A DNA stretch of 64,000 nucleotides from Plotosus lineatus (GCA_024760905.1 CM045729.1:45641080-45705079); one strand, 5' to 3'; counted from the first letter of the stretch, positions 22,338 through 35,014 are shown. Program-made: numbers and translations. The notes: generated from the sequence alone by a model not told the origin.

Positions 22338-22907
22338 ACGCACGCGCGCACGCACGCGTGTTGACCATGTCTTCTTAGCAGAGTTATAATCTTACAAATG
22401 TTTTTGGAAGATTAAAAGCCTGAGTCAAGAAATAAAGCATGAAACAGTAACTCTGTCCTTTACACGAAAAGCATCATGGTAGATTCAGCGCCACAATAGC
22501 CAATGGGAGGCCAGCGGGGGCGAGATGTTGGGAGACAGGCAATGGGAGGTAGCTGCGTCATACCTCCTAGCCAATGGGATCCTTGTCCAAGATGGTGTCA
22601 GGTGGACCTGTCCAAGATGATGGTCGAGTGAAGACGACAGCTCAGTTGTTAGCCAGTGAGAGGCCAGTGGGGTGGGATGTTTGAATGTCATTGATGGGAG
22701 AGCAGTTCGTGCATTGTTTGAATGGCGTGTTTTAATGTTTGAATGGCGTGTTTTAATGTTTGAATGAGACGTTTGAATTTTTTAGATGGTGCTTTCGTAA
22801 CGTCATCTTGTTTCGTGTACAGAGACAAAAAATTTAGGAAACTTTCGTTGCGTTTTGTAACCTGCATTTTTCATTTGGTGAGACTTTCGTAAAGTGAGGT
22901 ACCACTG
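22006..22907. mobile_element. TIR DNA transposon, cagtggtacctcac family
   Basis: A 902-bp element with ends cagtggtacctcactttac and gtaaagtgaggtaccactg between TA dinucleotides. Relatives: 37297-38723, 48113-48897 and 59843-60546. All share a TG array and a region with repeated ccaatgggagg (CCAAT-box-like) motifs. No coding capacity, so non-autonomous; TA duplication suggests a Tc1/mariner/pogo-type source. Confidence 0.88.
22274..22336. repeat. (TG)n microsatellite in TIR element
   Basis: TG array ending in alternating gcacgcacgcgcg. The same array lies at the corresponding place in the 37297 and 48113 relatives, so it travels with the family. Confidence 0.9.
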
Positions 22908-23186
22908 TATTTGACCTAATATATTAAAGATAAACATGTTAAAACAATAAATATTCATAATAATACATGTACATTACCATTAATAATAATGATAATAATT
23001 AATAATAAATAATAATAAAACAAGAATAAACAATAAGTCAACTAACCTTTTCTATCATCGAGTGTGCAAACATGCCACGTGGGCAGGCATGGGGTGGTGC
23101 GTAACAGAGGAGGAGGAGGAGAATTTTGTGCATGTGCACTCTGCAAATACCAACGAGGAAAGGCTCGTGGTGAGCTCGTACGAAGC

Positions 23187-23763
23187 CAGTGCTTCTCAAA
23201 TAGTGGGGTGTGATGAGATGCCGAGGGGGCGCATATGACTGTGGGGCCATGCTTTTTTGCCATGCTGTACTAAATTAAGTGTAAATTGCACCACTGCCAC
23301 CTGCTGTAGAGGATGCCCAATTACACTTTCCCCGCTGGCATATCCTGTCCGTTGCTTCATCCATGTAGTTAACAAACAAACCATCGGCAAAACGTATGGG
23401 TCATTTGTTAGCCCTGATAATCGTAGTTTTTGAATATACTGTTGTTTATGATTATCATAATTACCAGGGAGCTCGGAAAGAACTGGGATTGTATTACGGC
23501 TGTCGACATTCATATTATCTACCACGCTAAAAACAGACACCTCTAAAGTAAGTACACCTACTTGGCGGTCACGTGACTGCAAAACCTCTATACGTGTTTG
23601 TGTCAGGTTATCTGAGTTTGGAGGGGTTGTCATGTGTGGGTTGTCAATTCGTTTTCTGTTATTTCCTATGGGAATAATTGTTGGCAGGGGGGTGGGTGTG
23701 ACATGTTTTTTTTTTTTTCCCCTTCCTATAGGGGGCATCACAGAAAATAATTGAGAATCACTG
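23187..23763. mobile_element. hAT MITE nested in the 21837-23952 element
   Basis: Ends cagtgcttctcaaatag and (reverse complement) cagtgattctcaattat. The phrase gccacctgctgta near the left end also occurs near the end of the hAT at 59764-63155, which suggests the same family. The 8-bp flanks (tacgaagc and cacaaggc) match at only 5 of 8, so the target duplication is weak. A minus-strand frame inside is open for about 200 codons but shows no domain I recognise. Confidence 0.65.
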
Positions 23764-23955
23764 CACAAGGCATTCTCGGAGCGTGGAGGAATACACTCGG
23801 AAGAACACGAGGCTAATCGGCCCGGAAAAGCCATTTTCCCAGCAGAGTAAATGAAAAATTTGTTTGTTGGTTAGGGCAGATATTTGGTGGGATCCAAGCT
23901 CGTATCATGGAAATTTTGTTATTAAAGACACTCGTAAGTTAAGGTACCACTGTAT

Positions 23956-26040
23956 TCTAAAAAAGTAATCAATTCAAGAGGTGGCTATTTACACGAGCTG
24001 CTGTATGCCTGTATGTATATACACTTAAAAACACTGAAAATGACTTGTTGACGTGTTCTTGGTCACAAAACCTTTTTTGAAAGAAAAGTTGTATTTTTTT
24101 TCCTCGCTTTTAGACAATGGATTAGTGTAATGTGATCTGTTGGATAAAATGAGTTTGACCCCCTTGTTTAAAACCACTATTACATGGTGTGCATGTTGAC
24201 ACCCTAATCCTGCCTGACAAATATAGATAACCTTCTGGGCTACTGAAGCCACACAGAATCAGAACCTTTTGTTTTATTGTGTGATGGTAATTGAAGATAT
24301 TTATAGCTGCATCAGTGTAATTATGTTTTTAATGTGATCCAGGATTAAAGTGAACTTAGAGTTAGCCTAGATGTAGTTGCACTAATTTTTGCTTCTATTG
24401 AAAGGCTTCTTATGCTTTTAACAGAATAGAATTATGGGTGTGGGATTTTTTTTTTGTCTGTGAGAATTCATTGCAATCCATCTTGTGTTAATTCATTCTA
24501 CTGAAATATTTTGAGGTGTTCCCAGTGACCCAGGAGTGTCAGTGTCTTGCTGGGGGAAAATAAGATTTCTGATGTAGAGCCAAACTTTTGAAGAATATTT
24601 TTGGGATTGGTATCTTGTGTGGTTATTAGGTTTGGGAACACTGTTGAATTTTTTTCAGGAAACTGGCCCAGAGGTAGAGTGTTGAACTAGAGAGATTTGG
24701 ATTTTTCCCTTATGCTAAATGTAGCCCACTGAAGTGTTCCTACTGAGATGAAGAGTTGAACCGGACATGTTAAATAACTCTCAATGTGCATGGCCCTGAC
24801 CTAAGGTAATAAATCCCAAGAAGGTTTGAGGGAGGGAAGGAACTGGATATATTGTGAGATTATGAGTGTATTGGCCAGAGCCTTTGAGGGAAGAAAGTGG
24901 AGGAAGTACCAGGGAGTCACTCAGGATGTTATCAGCTGCTTAAAAGGGCCACTTAATTACCCAGGCGAATGTAGGCTGGAGCTATGTTGCTGTTTTTTCA
25001 TTATGCTCAGGAATGCATGCCGCCTGAGTGCTGAGCTGGCAGCAAGACTGTTTGATGATATCAAAACTCCTGGCTCATAGCCAGCCCAAAAAACAATTAG
25101 CATGCCTCCCTGCAGAAACAGTCACTTAGCATCTGCTCGCAAGTGTTCCAAACTGGGCATGTAGTATCTGGAGGAAACTGGCCCAGTGTTATTTGGATAT
25201 GAAATTTAGGGAGACTGCTGTTTGAGATCTGGCAATAAGGCATCATTATTATGGTGATTATTATTGTATTGAGAAATTAATGATGACAATAATGATGCCC
25301 ATGTTTGCTAATGGGTTCTTTATGATGGAGTTCTGCACGGCATCTTGAGGGAAAAGGTCAACCTAAAATGTTGAAATTTTATTTATGTCCTCTGTATTTT
25401 TAGTGATTTCTGTGAGAATTAAATGGTGTTTGGTTTGCTCTGTCATGGGTGACTTTCACCAAAACAGGTAAATAACATTTTAGATTTATTTTGGTGTAGA
25501 TTTTTAAAAATTTATACTCATATTACAAATATATGATGTTATTGAAACATTTCTGAAAGTATCAAAGCTAGAAATTAAATTTCAAATGAAATAAAACTCA
25601 ATGTTTGGGCTAGTGTCCTCACCATTAGAACTATAACGGTACGGACCATATCATTGAAAGATCCAGTTGTAAAGACATTACTATGATACAATCTAAAAGA
25701 ATTTTACAAGTTTTAATTGACAGTAGAATTTGCTTTCTAGCACAATTAGGCAATATAAAAAATGTTCAGATTTGATAAGATTCTGGGATAATTTTGTGAA
25801 GACACTGTGTGCTATGAGATTTGTTGGACAAACATGAAAGACAAAAATATATGGATACTGAAGTGTAAACAAACTTTGTTTTTGAAAATCATAATAACAA
25901 TAACAACTTTTCATTATCAGATATATTATAATAAAATTTTCATATGAACGTAGAAAGTATAATTAGTCTCAAAGAAATGATTAGCAAAATGACTGTACAG
26001 TCCGTCTATTGCAATAGATGACGGAAGTACACAATGGAAG
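23956..26040. other. No gene recognised; low-repeat intronic sequence
   Basis: Unique-looking sequence with no supported exon. The 24930-25170 part has a more even base composition than its surroundings and is listed separately as a possible conserved non-coding element. Confidence 0.5.
24930..25170. other. Candidate conserved non-coding element
   Basis: Non-repetitive stretch free of microsatellites, with a homeodomain-like cacttaattaccca, several direct CAG/CTG-rich words (gctgagctggcagcaag) and gcatgcctccctgcag. It is not a convincing exon (no consistent frame with splice sites). The call rests only on composition; conservation was not tested. Confidence 0.25.
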
Positions 26041-26346
26041 TACAATGTTTTGGTACAGAACAAACATTTTATGTCCGATACAGCCTGAAAGCATTTCTGA
26101 GAATTTGTACAAGATGCTTGTTATATATAGTATATTTGGCTGATATATGATTATAATGAATCTTTTGATGATGTGAAGTAAAAGCACTGTATATACAGTG
26201 TACAGACGCTCCCCGACTTACATTCATCTGCGTTACGTTTTTTCGATTTTACAGTTTTCTTTCTCAAAAAAAAAGTAAAATTTTGAGTTTAGACATACCT
26301 ACGTAGTACGCTGACGTAATGACGCTGCATTCATTGTTTACATACG

Positions 26347-26382
<36 letters not shown>

Positions 26383-27505
26383 ATATAGATATAGTCGGGG
26401 AGCGTCTGTACAATAATTTGTTCAGATAAATTCATTATTTTGCTGTCGTTTTCCGAGAACAATAATGTTGATTACTTTCAGCTAATAATATATATTACAA
26501 TATTTATAGAAGTAAACTTATGGAATATCTATATATTCAGACGTCTAGTCCATTATGTATGTTATTGCTACAGTTATACTATGGTTATTTTTATTTAAGA
26601 AAGAATTCTGCTCTCATATCTTAATAAATTTGGCTTTTTTAATACAGTTTATTTACATCAATTCATATATTTACAACTTCCAGTTTTGAAACAATGCTCA
26701 GTTAAGTGTAACTGAGAATATTTTCGAAAAAGGTCTTTTCCATTATGCACAATGTCTTGACTGCTATACTGTATACAGAGTAAACTGTAATGCTGAAGAC
26801 AAGAAAGTATAACAGTTAAGACAGACTGCTTGGTCTTGAACAGTTGAGTGCACTTCGTATAAGAATTCTTTTGCATATATTAATTGAAATACTCATTGAA
26901 ACCATGAAAAAAATTCTTCAATAGTTTCCCTTGTTTGTGAAGAGTTTTATGACATGTATGGTAAAGACAGACAGTAAGTATGGCATGTGGAATTTCAAAA
27001 CATGCTTGCTCTTATAGGTGTTGACCCACTTTGTGTTTCTTTCTTTGTTAGTACATGGTTAAAACAACCTTGACCTTGATGTGAGATGGTTCCATTGATT
27101 GTTAAAGTGGTAAACTAGTCTAGACTGCGAGTTTCAGCAAACAACGTAACTGTAAAGGCAGTTAATTGAAATGAACAACACAACAAAAAGTACTGTGTCA
27201 CTTTTCCCCAGCTACCTGTTTTCTAGTAGTAACTAAGAGGATTTCTTGAAGTGTTGTTCACCTTTTTAAAGAATCATGAATTGATCTGTTGTTATAAAGT
27301 TTATATGAGGTATTTGGATTCCAAAAATATCCATATGCAGGTTTACACTAACAGAGTGGCCAATTTAAGAATAAAAGTGAATGTTTAACATAATAACCAC
27401 CAGAAATATTGTTCCATGCAAGGAATGTACAAATCTATTATATCCATAAAAATATATTTAGAAATTTCTTGCCTCTTTTAATAAATATGGCTGAAGCAAT
27501 GTCTT
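26041..27505. repeat. Segmental duplication, copy B
   Basis: Matches copy A (772-3310) block by block over about 1.2 kb. It lacks copy A's Tigger-like insertion, having a single TA at 26526-26527, and carries its own 206-bp MITE (26203-26408). The differences date those insertions to after the copies separated. Confidence 0.75.
26203..26408. mobile_element. Short Tigger-like MITE
   Basis: Ends cagacgctccccgacttac and its complement gtcggggagcgtctg, between TA at 26201-26202 and 26409-26410. A TG array (26350-26378) lies inside. Same ends as 10100-10722. Confidence 0.8.
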
Positions 27506-27519
27506 TATATTTTTTTATA

Positions 27520-27885
27520 TTTTATTTAATTTCTCACTCATTCACTCATTTGTTAAATTGTTTAATACTACTAGGGTCTCAGGGAGGCTGTAGCCTATCT
27601 CAGCCAACACGGCACAAAGGCAGCGTACATCCTTAAAAGCTTGTGAGACCATCCCAGGGCAATGCATTCAACCATTCCCATACTCATTCACATCTAGACG
27701 CAATTTGGAACAGCCAGTAAGCTCAATGTGCAAATTTTTAGACTGTGTGAAAATACAGGTGTGTCTGCAAGAAGCCCTAGCAAGCACAGGAAAAACATGC
27801 AAACCCCAAACAGAAACTCCCGGGACTCAAGTCCAGAACCTTCTTGCTATGAGGTTGGCATGCTAACCGCTACTTCACTGCCTGT
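27520..27885 (-). mobile_element. tRNA-derived SINE (second family), antisense
   Basis: Minus-strand copy: head near 27885 (cagtgaagtagcggttagca), then ctgtttggggtttgcatgtt, then the 3' part near 27600. The head retains an A-box-like region but the B box is mutated (gacttgagtcccggg). Confidence 0.7.
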
Positions 27886-30002
27886 TTCTTTTTTCCTGTG
27901 AGAAAATGGAGATTTGATGGAGCTATTGTCATCATTGTTGTCTGTCTAGCTGTCTTTTTTGCTTGCTTTTTGGTTAATTTGCCTGTGAGCAAAATCTCGA
28001 GCATATCACGCAAGGATTTTCATCATTCTTGTTGGGGACATTACCTTACCCTCACTTTAGTCCCACAAATGATTTGGTTTGATTTTGGAATGTCAAGGTC
28101 ACAAGTTTTTGGACATCAAGCACTTAAGTCAAACAAATGCCAGGAGACATGCTGTTACCGTGGAACACTAATAGGGAACCTTATATGTGATACAGCATGC
28201 GAAACGCAGGTTAAAGACACGGTCCAAGGACCCCTTTTAGACCGAGAGCCCTTTTAGTATTCTGGTGATCAGAACTGCAGATGAAACCTTTGGCACAACC
28301 TTGTTTGTTTAGTTAGATAATAACCTGTTGCACGTTTGTAAACTATTAAATTTATGATAAAACTCCTAGTTTTACAAGAAACCATCGATCGATTACAATT
28401 TGCACAATAAGCCGAAAATGACTGACTTGCTTTGACCTTGAGTAACCGAAAGGTAAAAATCAATACTGTAGGATTTTCAGTGCTTATGATTTCGCAACAA
28501 GTGCTGATAGACATGACACTTACTATGAAACTCTAATATGAAACCATACATGGGATTTCAAATTAGACAGTTACCTTTGATCTTGAAATGATCTGCCATC
28601 TTGCAAAACTGAATTGACTTGCCTTCTTGCAAAATCCTTTAAATGAGTTTTTCATTAACTTGGTAACATCTACCGTATTCGACGTGATAAGTGCCCAGGG
28701 CGCTTTAAAAATTGGAGTGGGTGGGTGCTTATTAAAATGATTACCAGTGGAGTGGAACGGATAGTGCTTATTACCATCGAGTGCTTATTACCATCAACAT
28801 GAATAATAACAGAACAATAAAATAGTTTTACTGATATTTGTGTTATTCATTTTGTGGTATCAACCAAACTACTTACATGAAAGCTGAAAATAAACAGAAA
28901 ACAGCATACATTTTTAATAAAAGTCCCCTTACTGCCCATCCCAGTGCTTTTCCTTTAAATATTTTCCTGGAGGTAAAATCAAGCCAATCAACACGAATGT
29001 CAACTTTAGCACATGGCACGTTGAACCAATCAACACAAACATAAGCAAAAGCACATGGCCAGGAACGTGCTTAAATTTGAGGTTAGTGAGCAGGAGAATC
29101 GGTTGAAAAATACTCGTCACCACTTTTTGATAGGTCCATATCTTGCTAATCGCTCCATTCATTCAGAGCATCCCATAGTTTTGCTGTAGCGGTTTCTAAT
29201 GGTTCATCGGTTGTTGGACATTTACCAAGAGAATGCAGCAAAATATTTTCCTGTGTTTTAAAGCATGGAGGAACAATCAAATGTGTTGTTACTGATGAAC
29301 ATTATAGACATTCTCCAGTGGCAGGGGGTCTTGAAATACTGTGTAAACTCACTTTTACAGGCAGTGAACACCTCATTTTACCATTACAGAGACTGATTGA
29401 GTAAAATTGGTCTAAGCTTGATCTACCATTTTCATAAGATCGGGGGGTGGGGTTCTAGGATAATCACATCGGTAATTGATACCAGTACCCATAGAGGGCT
29501 GTTTGCCACATTATGTATGTTGTGCGGCAAAGGTATCCTGAGTACCCTTTAGTCTTGTTTGATTTGACTCTACTCCATAAAACAGGGAGTAGCCTACCTC
29601 AAGTTAGTGAATTGGAATCTCCCATTAAGGTGAATTTTTTTCAGCTTGTATTGGTTAGAAAATGTGATGGTATGTGTTCAAAAGGTGTATGTTTAAAGTT
29701 TAGTAGAATAGTCCAAATATCTTCTTGAACCTGTACCCATAAAAATGTAGTTAACATAGCTTATTATGACCATCACTGCAACCAAACAATACACTTGTGA
29801 GAAGGTAATCATGTGTTTTTCCTTGTCACGTTGCATGTTCAATGTGCTGAAGTGGAAAATGATGTCATTACGACTTGTAAATTAACATTTAGAAGGCAAT
29901 ATAAATGCAACATTAACTCTCACTGTCGGTGGGATTGTGGGTAATGTAGGGAAACCAGTGGAAGGAAAAAAAAAAAGATTTCGCATGTCGGTGAAAGCCG
30001 GT
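27886..30002. other. No gene recognised
   Basis: A 119-codon plus frame (27898-28257) shows a hydrophobic stretch but no family resemblance or splice context. At 28674-28705 the words gataagtgcccagggcgc form a possible TIR end whose complement recurs at about 49442-49460, so an unrecognised DNA transposon family may be present. Confidence 0.4.
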
Positions 30003-30344
30003 ACAGTGGCATAGTGGTTAGCATGTCCACCTCATAGAGAGAAGATACAGGGTTGATTTCCCGGCTGGGGGTGTTTCTGTGTGGAGTTTGCATGTTATTG
30101 CGTGTGCTTCAGTCTGGTGCTCCAGTTTCCTCACACAGTATAAACATATGCACATTAAGTTAATTAGCTGTTCTACATTGACTGTAGGTGTGGATTTGAG
30201 TGCCAATGGTTGAATATGTGTTGCCCTATGATGGTCTGGCATGTTGTTCAGGGTGTACCTGGCCTTTCCCCCATGTAGGTTGAGAGAGGCACACCATTCC
30301 CGTGATCCTATTATCAGGTTTAAGAAGTTCAGCAGATGAATGAT
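30003..30344 (+). mobile_element. tRNA-derived SINE (second family)
   Basis: Head gtacagtggcatagtggtta (A-box region) and a B-box remnant (cagggttgatttcccggctg), followed by ctgtgtggagtttgcatg and cagtttcctcacacagt. Ends near aagttcagcagatgaatga. Compared with 38826-38952, the B box has lost its GGTTCGA core. Likely Pol III derived, now inactive. Confidence 0.78.
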
Positions 30345-31050
30345 TGAAAGTGTGTAAATAGGATCGATTTGTTCTTTTAACAGCAGGTTAACTCGTAGTA
30401 TTCGCAGAAAAATGGCTGACTGTTATTGCATTCAATGAGAGATGTAATAATTTCATTGTGTTTTTCTAGTCAGTTTCCTGAAGGTGGTCTTAAATTCAAA
30501 ATGAAAATGAACCCATTTTAAGCATGGTTGCATAACTGTGATCATTATTTTAAGATTAGGCAGCAATAATTGAGAGTATAATGTACACTATATTTTTGTA
30601 GGAATGTAAAGAAACCTCTCTGCTATTAAGCATGATGTGGTTGCAGATATTTTTCTCTATTGAATCATCTCAGCCGTGATGCATGATTCAATCAGATTGA
30701 GAGGAAATTGGAACGAGAAGGAGACTGTCAGTCAAGTCAGAATTTTTCTAGAACTTAACTTGGAATGTTGACTTCACTTTTGGGAGGAATGCAACTAGAA
30801 ATGGAGTCGTATTGAGGGTTGATGAGATGTTCATCATGTGGTATTTAGATGCGATTTAATATATTATATAATTTATAATAATATTTATATGTTGTGCAAA
30901 CAATAACACCAGTATTTTGATGTATATTATGGGATACCGTTGCTTCTGTTTGAGTGAACTTCATGTGGCTAGATCACAGAGATGGAATGAAGAGACAATA
31001 ACCTGTCAGTCACTGCATTCTTATAAACATGGTAACAATTAGTTTTGGTT

Positions 31051-31087
<37 letters not shown>

Positions 31088-32133
31088 CGTGCGTGCACGT
31101 GCATGCGCACACATGTAGTGATTTTAAAAAGCAGTGAGAGTTTACTAAACGGCTACAGGAAAGCTGCCAGACATGTTGTCTGACCAACATTCTGCATGTG
31201 CCTGCTGCCTACTGAGTACTGGTTGGATATACATATACATCTATGTGCACACACACATACACAGAGCCACTATGCCTATCATATATTAATTTCATTTGCG
31301 CTATACCACATATGAAGTGTCTCATTTCATTCAGGCCATTTTGCAGCTCATAACAGAAAATGAGGCAGGGGAAGAAATCACTGTGTTTATTAAACTCAAT
31401 TCAGTTCAAAATTGGTATTTTCATATTTGACCAGAATGTGCAGGATGCAATGCGGAGGTGGGGAGATCATTCTCAAAGATGGACAGCATCTCTTATTGCA
31501 TCATTATCATGATCATCATTGTCGTCGCTGTTATGAGTGTGGTAATAATGTTAGGCTCTGTAATAGACCCTTGACATCTAAGACAAAAGCAAAGTCGCAA
31601 ATGCAGATGGAGCTGTGCTGCTTGTCGCCATCAGCAAAGCTGATGAGTGTTCTGCAGATTTCCATCATTTCATTATATACTTGGTCCTACACACATGGCC
31701 TCATTCACTTGTCATATAGCAGGAAATGAGCCTTATTGTAGCGTCATGCCTGCATCCCTCTAATAGACTATGCACTGACAGGTGAATAGCCATCATGTTT
31801 TTGATACGAGTCTCTCTGTGTCTTGTACACAAGTTGCCACTCGTGCTGTCCTGCTGTGCTACACATTCACAGCTTCACACTCAACACAAAGCAAACTCAT
31901 CATCATGGTTTTAGTTTGTAACATATAAGAGAACTGTGGAAGAAAAAGTATGTCCCAAATGGATCGGCACATGGCAAATGTTCTTCATTAATGTAATAAC
32001 TTTTAATTTTAGTGATCCCAAGCAATTCAAGAACAGTGCTTAAATTTATGGGTTACTTGACTTGAAATCAACTGTCGTACTCTTAAGCTATAATTGCTGT
32101 ACTCTTTGTAAAAGCTACCACATAAGCAAAGAT
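30345..32133. other. No gene recognised; candidate conserved stretch at 31560-31800
   Basis: Unique sequence. A TG array with GC-containing end occupies about 31051-31108. The 31560-31800 stretch (includes gacaaaagcaaagtcgcaaa and gcaaagctgatgagtgttct) has balanced composition and no repeat resemblance, and might be conserved non-coding DNA. No exon is supported. Confidence 0.4.
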
Positions 32134-32445
32134 GTTATAGTGGAGGTCCAATGCAGCCGTAAGGGGGAGCACAAACAAGTGCCCGCCCTCACTCCGGTCC
32201 CAAGCCCGGATAAATGCAAAGGGTTGCGACAGGAAGGGGTAAAACTTTTGCTAGAATTCAAAATGCAAACCATAAAGACAAATTTCATACCGGATCGGTC
32301 AAGGCCCGGGTTAACAACAACCGCAATCAGTGCTGTTGACCAACAGGGTGCTGGTGGAAATTGGACTACTGTTGGTTGAAGAAGGAGAGGCCGAAGAAGG
32401 AGAGGCGGGAGGCGTGTCCGTAGGAAAAGAGAGAAGAAGAAAAGC

Positions 32446-33286
32446 ATGAGTCTCGGACTGAGAGTACGAACTTTGAATGTTGGAACTATGACAGGAAAAG
32501 GTAGAGAGCTGGCTGACATGATGCATAGAAGGAAGGTGGACATACTGTGTGTTCAGGAGACTAGGTGGAAAGGTAGCAAGGCGAGAAGCTTAGGAGCAGG
32601 GTTTAAGCTGTTTTTTCATGGGGTGGATGGGAAGAGAAATGGAGTCATCTTGAAGGAGGGGGTTTGTCAGGAATATTCTAGAAGTGAAAAGAGTGTCAGA
32701 CAGAGTGATGAGTCTCAAAATTGGAAATTGAAGGCGTGATGTTCAATGTTGTTAGTGCTTATGCCCACAAGCAGGATGTGAGCTAGAAAAGGAGAGATTC
32801 TGGAGTGAGTTAGATGAAGTGATGCAGAGTACCCCCAGAGGTGAAAGAGTGGTCATTGATGCAGACGTCAATGGACATGTTGGTGCAGGAAACAGAGGGG
32901 ATGAGGAAGTGATGGGCAGGTTTGGTATCCAGGAGAAGAACACAGAAGGACAGATGCTGATAGATTTTGCAAAAAGGATGTAAATAGCTGTGGTGAATAC
33001 TTTCTTTCAGAAGAGACAGGAGCATAGGGTGACTTAGGCGGAGGTAGGAGCACACAGGTAGACTACATCTTGTGTAGACGATGTAATTTGCAAAGTAGTA
33101 GTGGGTGAGAGTGTTGCCAAACAGCATAGGATGGTGGTGTGCAGGATGATGCTGATGGTAAGAAAGGTGAAGAAGACAAAGGCAAAGCAGAAGACAAAGT
33201 GGTGGAAGCTGAAAAAGGAAGTGTCATGTTGTCTTCAAGGAGGAGTTGAAACAGGTTTTGGGTGGTTAGGAAGTGCTTCCAGATGA
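32446..33286 (+). pseudogene. RTE endonuclease region, broken
   Basis: Starts with LRVRTLNVGTMTGKGRELAD, then VDILCVQETRWKGSKARS: the first two metal/catalytic motifs (Asn in TLNVGT, Glu in QETRW) of an APE-like endonuclease. After 32739 the frame is lost. GADFNGHVG is altered to a DADVNGHVG-like sequence at about 32860-32885, and later parts lie in 33101-33286 (KQHRMVVCRMMLMVRKVKK), which includes the position of the last catalytic His. The endonuclease makes the nick that primes reverse transcription; this copy cannot encode a functional one. Confidence 0.88.
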
Positions 33287-33489
33287 CTGGACAACTACAG
33301 CTAATGTGATCAGGGAGACAGGTAGGAGAGTACTTGGTGTGTCCTCTGGAAGGAAAGTAGATAAGGAGACTTGGTGGTGGAAGGAGGAGTGTGTACAAAA
33401 GAAGAGGTTAACTAATAAGAAATGGGACCGAAAGGAATGAAAAGAGTAAACAGGAGTACAGGGAGACACAGCGTAAGGCGAAAATAGAG

Positions 33490-35014
33490 GTGTCAAAGGC
33501 CAAACAGAGGGCGTATGATGACTTGTATGCTAGGTTGGACAGTAAGGAGGGAGAAAATGATTTATACAGGTTTGCACAACAGAGAAATAGAGATGGGAAG
33601 GACGTGCAACAAGTTAGAGTGATTAAGGACAGAGAGGGAAATGTATTGATTGATGACAGAAGTGTGCTGGGAAGATGGAAAGAGTACTTTGAAGAGCTGA
33701 TGGATGAGGAAAATGAGAGAGAGAAAAAAGTAGAAGAGGTGACTGTTGAGGAGCAGGAAGTATCAAAGATTAGTAAGGGAGAAGTGAGGAGGGCATTGAA
33801 GAGGATGAAGAGTGGAAAGGCAGTTGGCCCTGATGACATACCGGTGGAGGTATGGAAGTGTCTCGGAGAGGAAGCAGTAGATTTTCTGACAAGAACATTC
33901 AACAAGGTCTTCGAGAGTGACCAGATGCCGGAGGAATGGAGGAGGTGTGCTTGTACCCATTTTTAAGAACAAGGGAGACATGTAGAGTTGTGGCAACTAC
34001 AGAGGGATAAAGTTGATGAGCCATATGATGAAGTTATGGGAAATAATAGTGGAAGCTAGACTAAGGGCAGAGGTCAGCATTTGTGAACAACAGTTTGGTT
34101 TCATGCCAAAAAAAGAGCACCACAGATGCAGTGTTTGCTTTGAGAATGTTAATAGAGAAGTACAGAGAAGGTCAGAGGGAGCTGTATTGTGCCTTGGTGA
34201 ATCTGGAGAAAGCGTATGACAGGGTGCCGAGAGAAGAACTGTGGTATTGCATGAGGAAGTCTGGAGTGGCAGAGAAGTATGTTAGAGTAGTGCAGGACAT
34301 GTATGAGAGATGTAAGACAGTGGTGAGTTGTGCTGTCGGTGTGACAGAGTTCAAGGTGGAGGTGGGACTGCATCAAGTGTCAGCTCTGAGCCCCTTCTTG
34401 TTTGCTATGGTGATGGACAGGCTGACAGACGAGGTTAGACAAGAATCTCCACGGACTATGATGTTTTCAGATGACATTGTGATCTGTTTTGAGAGCAGAG
34501 AACAAGTGCAAGAAAATCTAGAGAGGTGGAGGTATGCCCTGGAAAGGAAAGGAATGAAGGTTAACCTCAGTAAAACAGAATACATGTGTGTGAGCAACAA
34601 GGATAGAAGAGGAACGGTGAGGTTACAGGGAGCAGAGATAAAGAAGATGGAGGATTTTAAGTACTTAGGCTCAACAGTCCAGAGAATTTGAGAGTGTGGA
34701 AAAGAGGTGAGGAAGCGTGTGCAGGCAGGTTGGAATCGTTGGAAAAAAGTGTCCGTGTGATGTGTGATGGGAAGGTATCGGCAAGAATGAAAGGAAAAGT
34801 GTACAAGATGGTGATGAGGCCAGCGATGTTGTATGGTTTAGAAACAGTGGCCCTGGGGAAAAGACAGGAGGCAGAGCTGGAGGTAGCAGAGATGAAAATG
34901 TTGAGGTTCTCTTTGGGAGTAACGAGGATGGATAGGATCAGGAATGAGTACTGCAGAGGGACAGCACATGTTAGAGGTTTTGGAGACAAAGTCAGAGAGG
35001 CTAGATCGAGATAG
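33490..35014 (+). pseudogene. RTE reverse transcriptase region, broken
   Basis: Linker and RT entry at 33490-33966 (RALKRMKSGKAVGPDDIPVE, then EEWRR). After a frameshift comes 34083-34691 with LVNLEKAYDRVP, GLHQVSALSP and MMFSDDIVIC. After another frameshift, 34688-35014 holds the C-terminal region (ARMKGKVYKMVMRPAMLYGL). The catalytic core motif reads FSDD here where the fragment at 7649-8326 keeps FADD, and the Gly of LHQGSALSP is changed to Val. In-frame stops and these changes show the copy is dead. Confidence 0.9.

Larger units (their letters stand above)
21837..23952. mobile_element. TIR DNA transposon (cagtggtacc family), host of two nested elements
   Basis: Left end cagtggtaccatgacttacg and right end cgtaagttaaggtaccactg are inverted repeats between TA dinucleotides (21835-21836, 23953-23954). 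It contains a complete member of a related subfamily (22006-22907) and a hAT MITE (23187-23763). No transposase is visible. Confidence 0.82.

Noticed and set aside
22008..22364. Open frames through TG/CA arrays here and at 16389-16764, 30969-31190, 37531-37911, 48907-49296 and 59367-59909
   Set aside because: Dinucleotide repeats stay open in several frames and encode Cys-Val or His-Thr runs; no real domains.
27898..28257. 119-codon frame with a hydrophobic segment, considered as a membrane protein exon
   Set aside because: No family resemblance, no splice sites at sensible places and no conservation evidence available.
32115..32543. Minus-strand 142-codon proline/leucine-rich frame
   Set aside because: Antisense of the RTE 5' UTR and endonuclease start; appears again opposite the other RTE copies.
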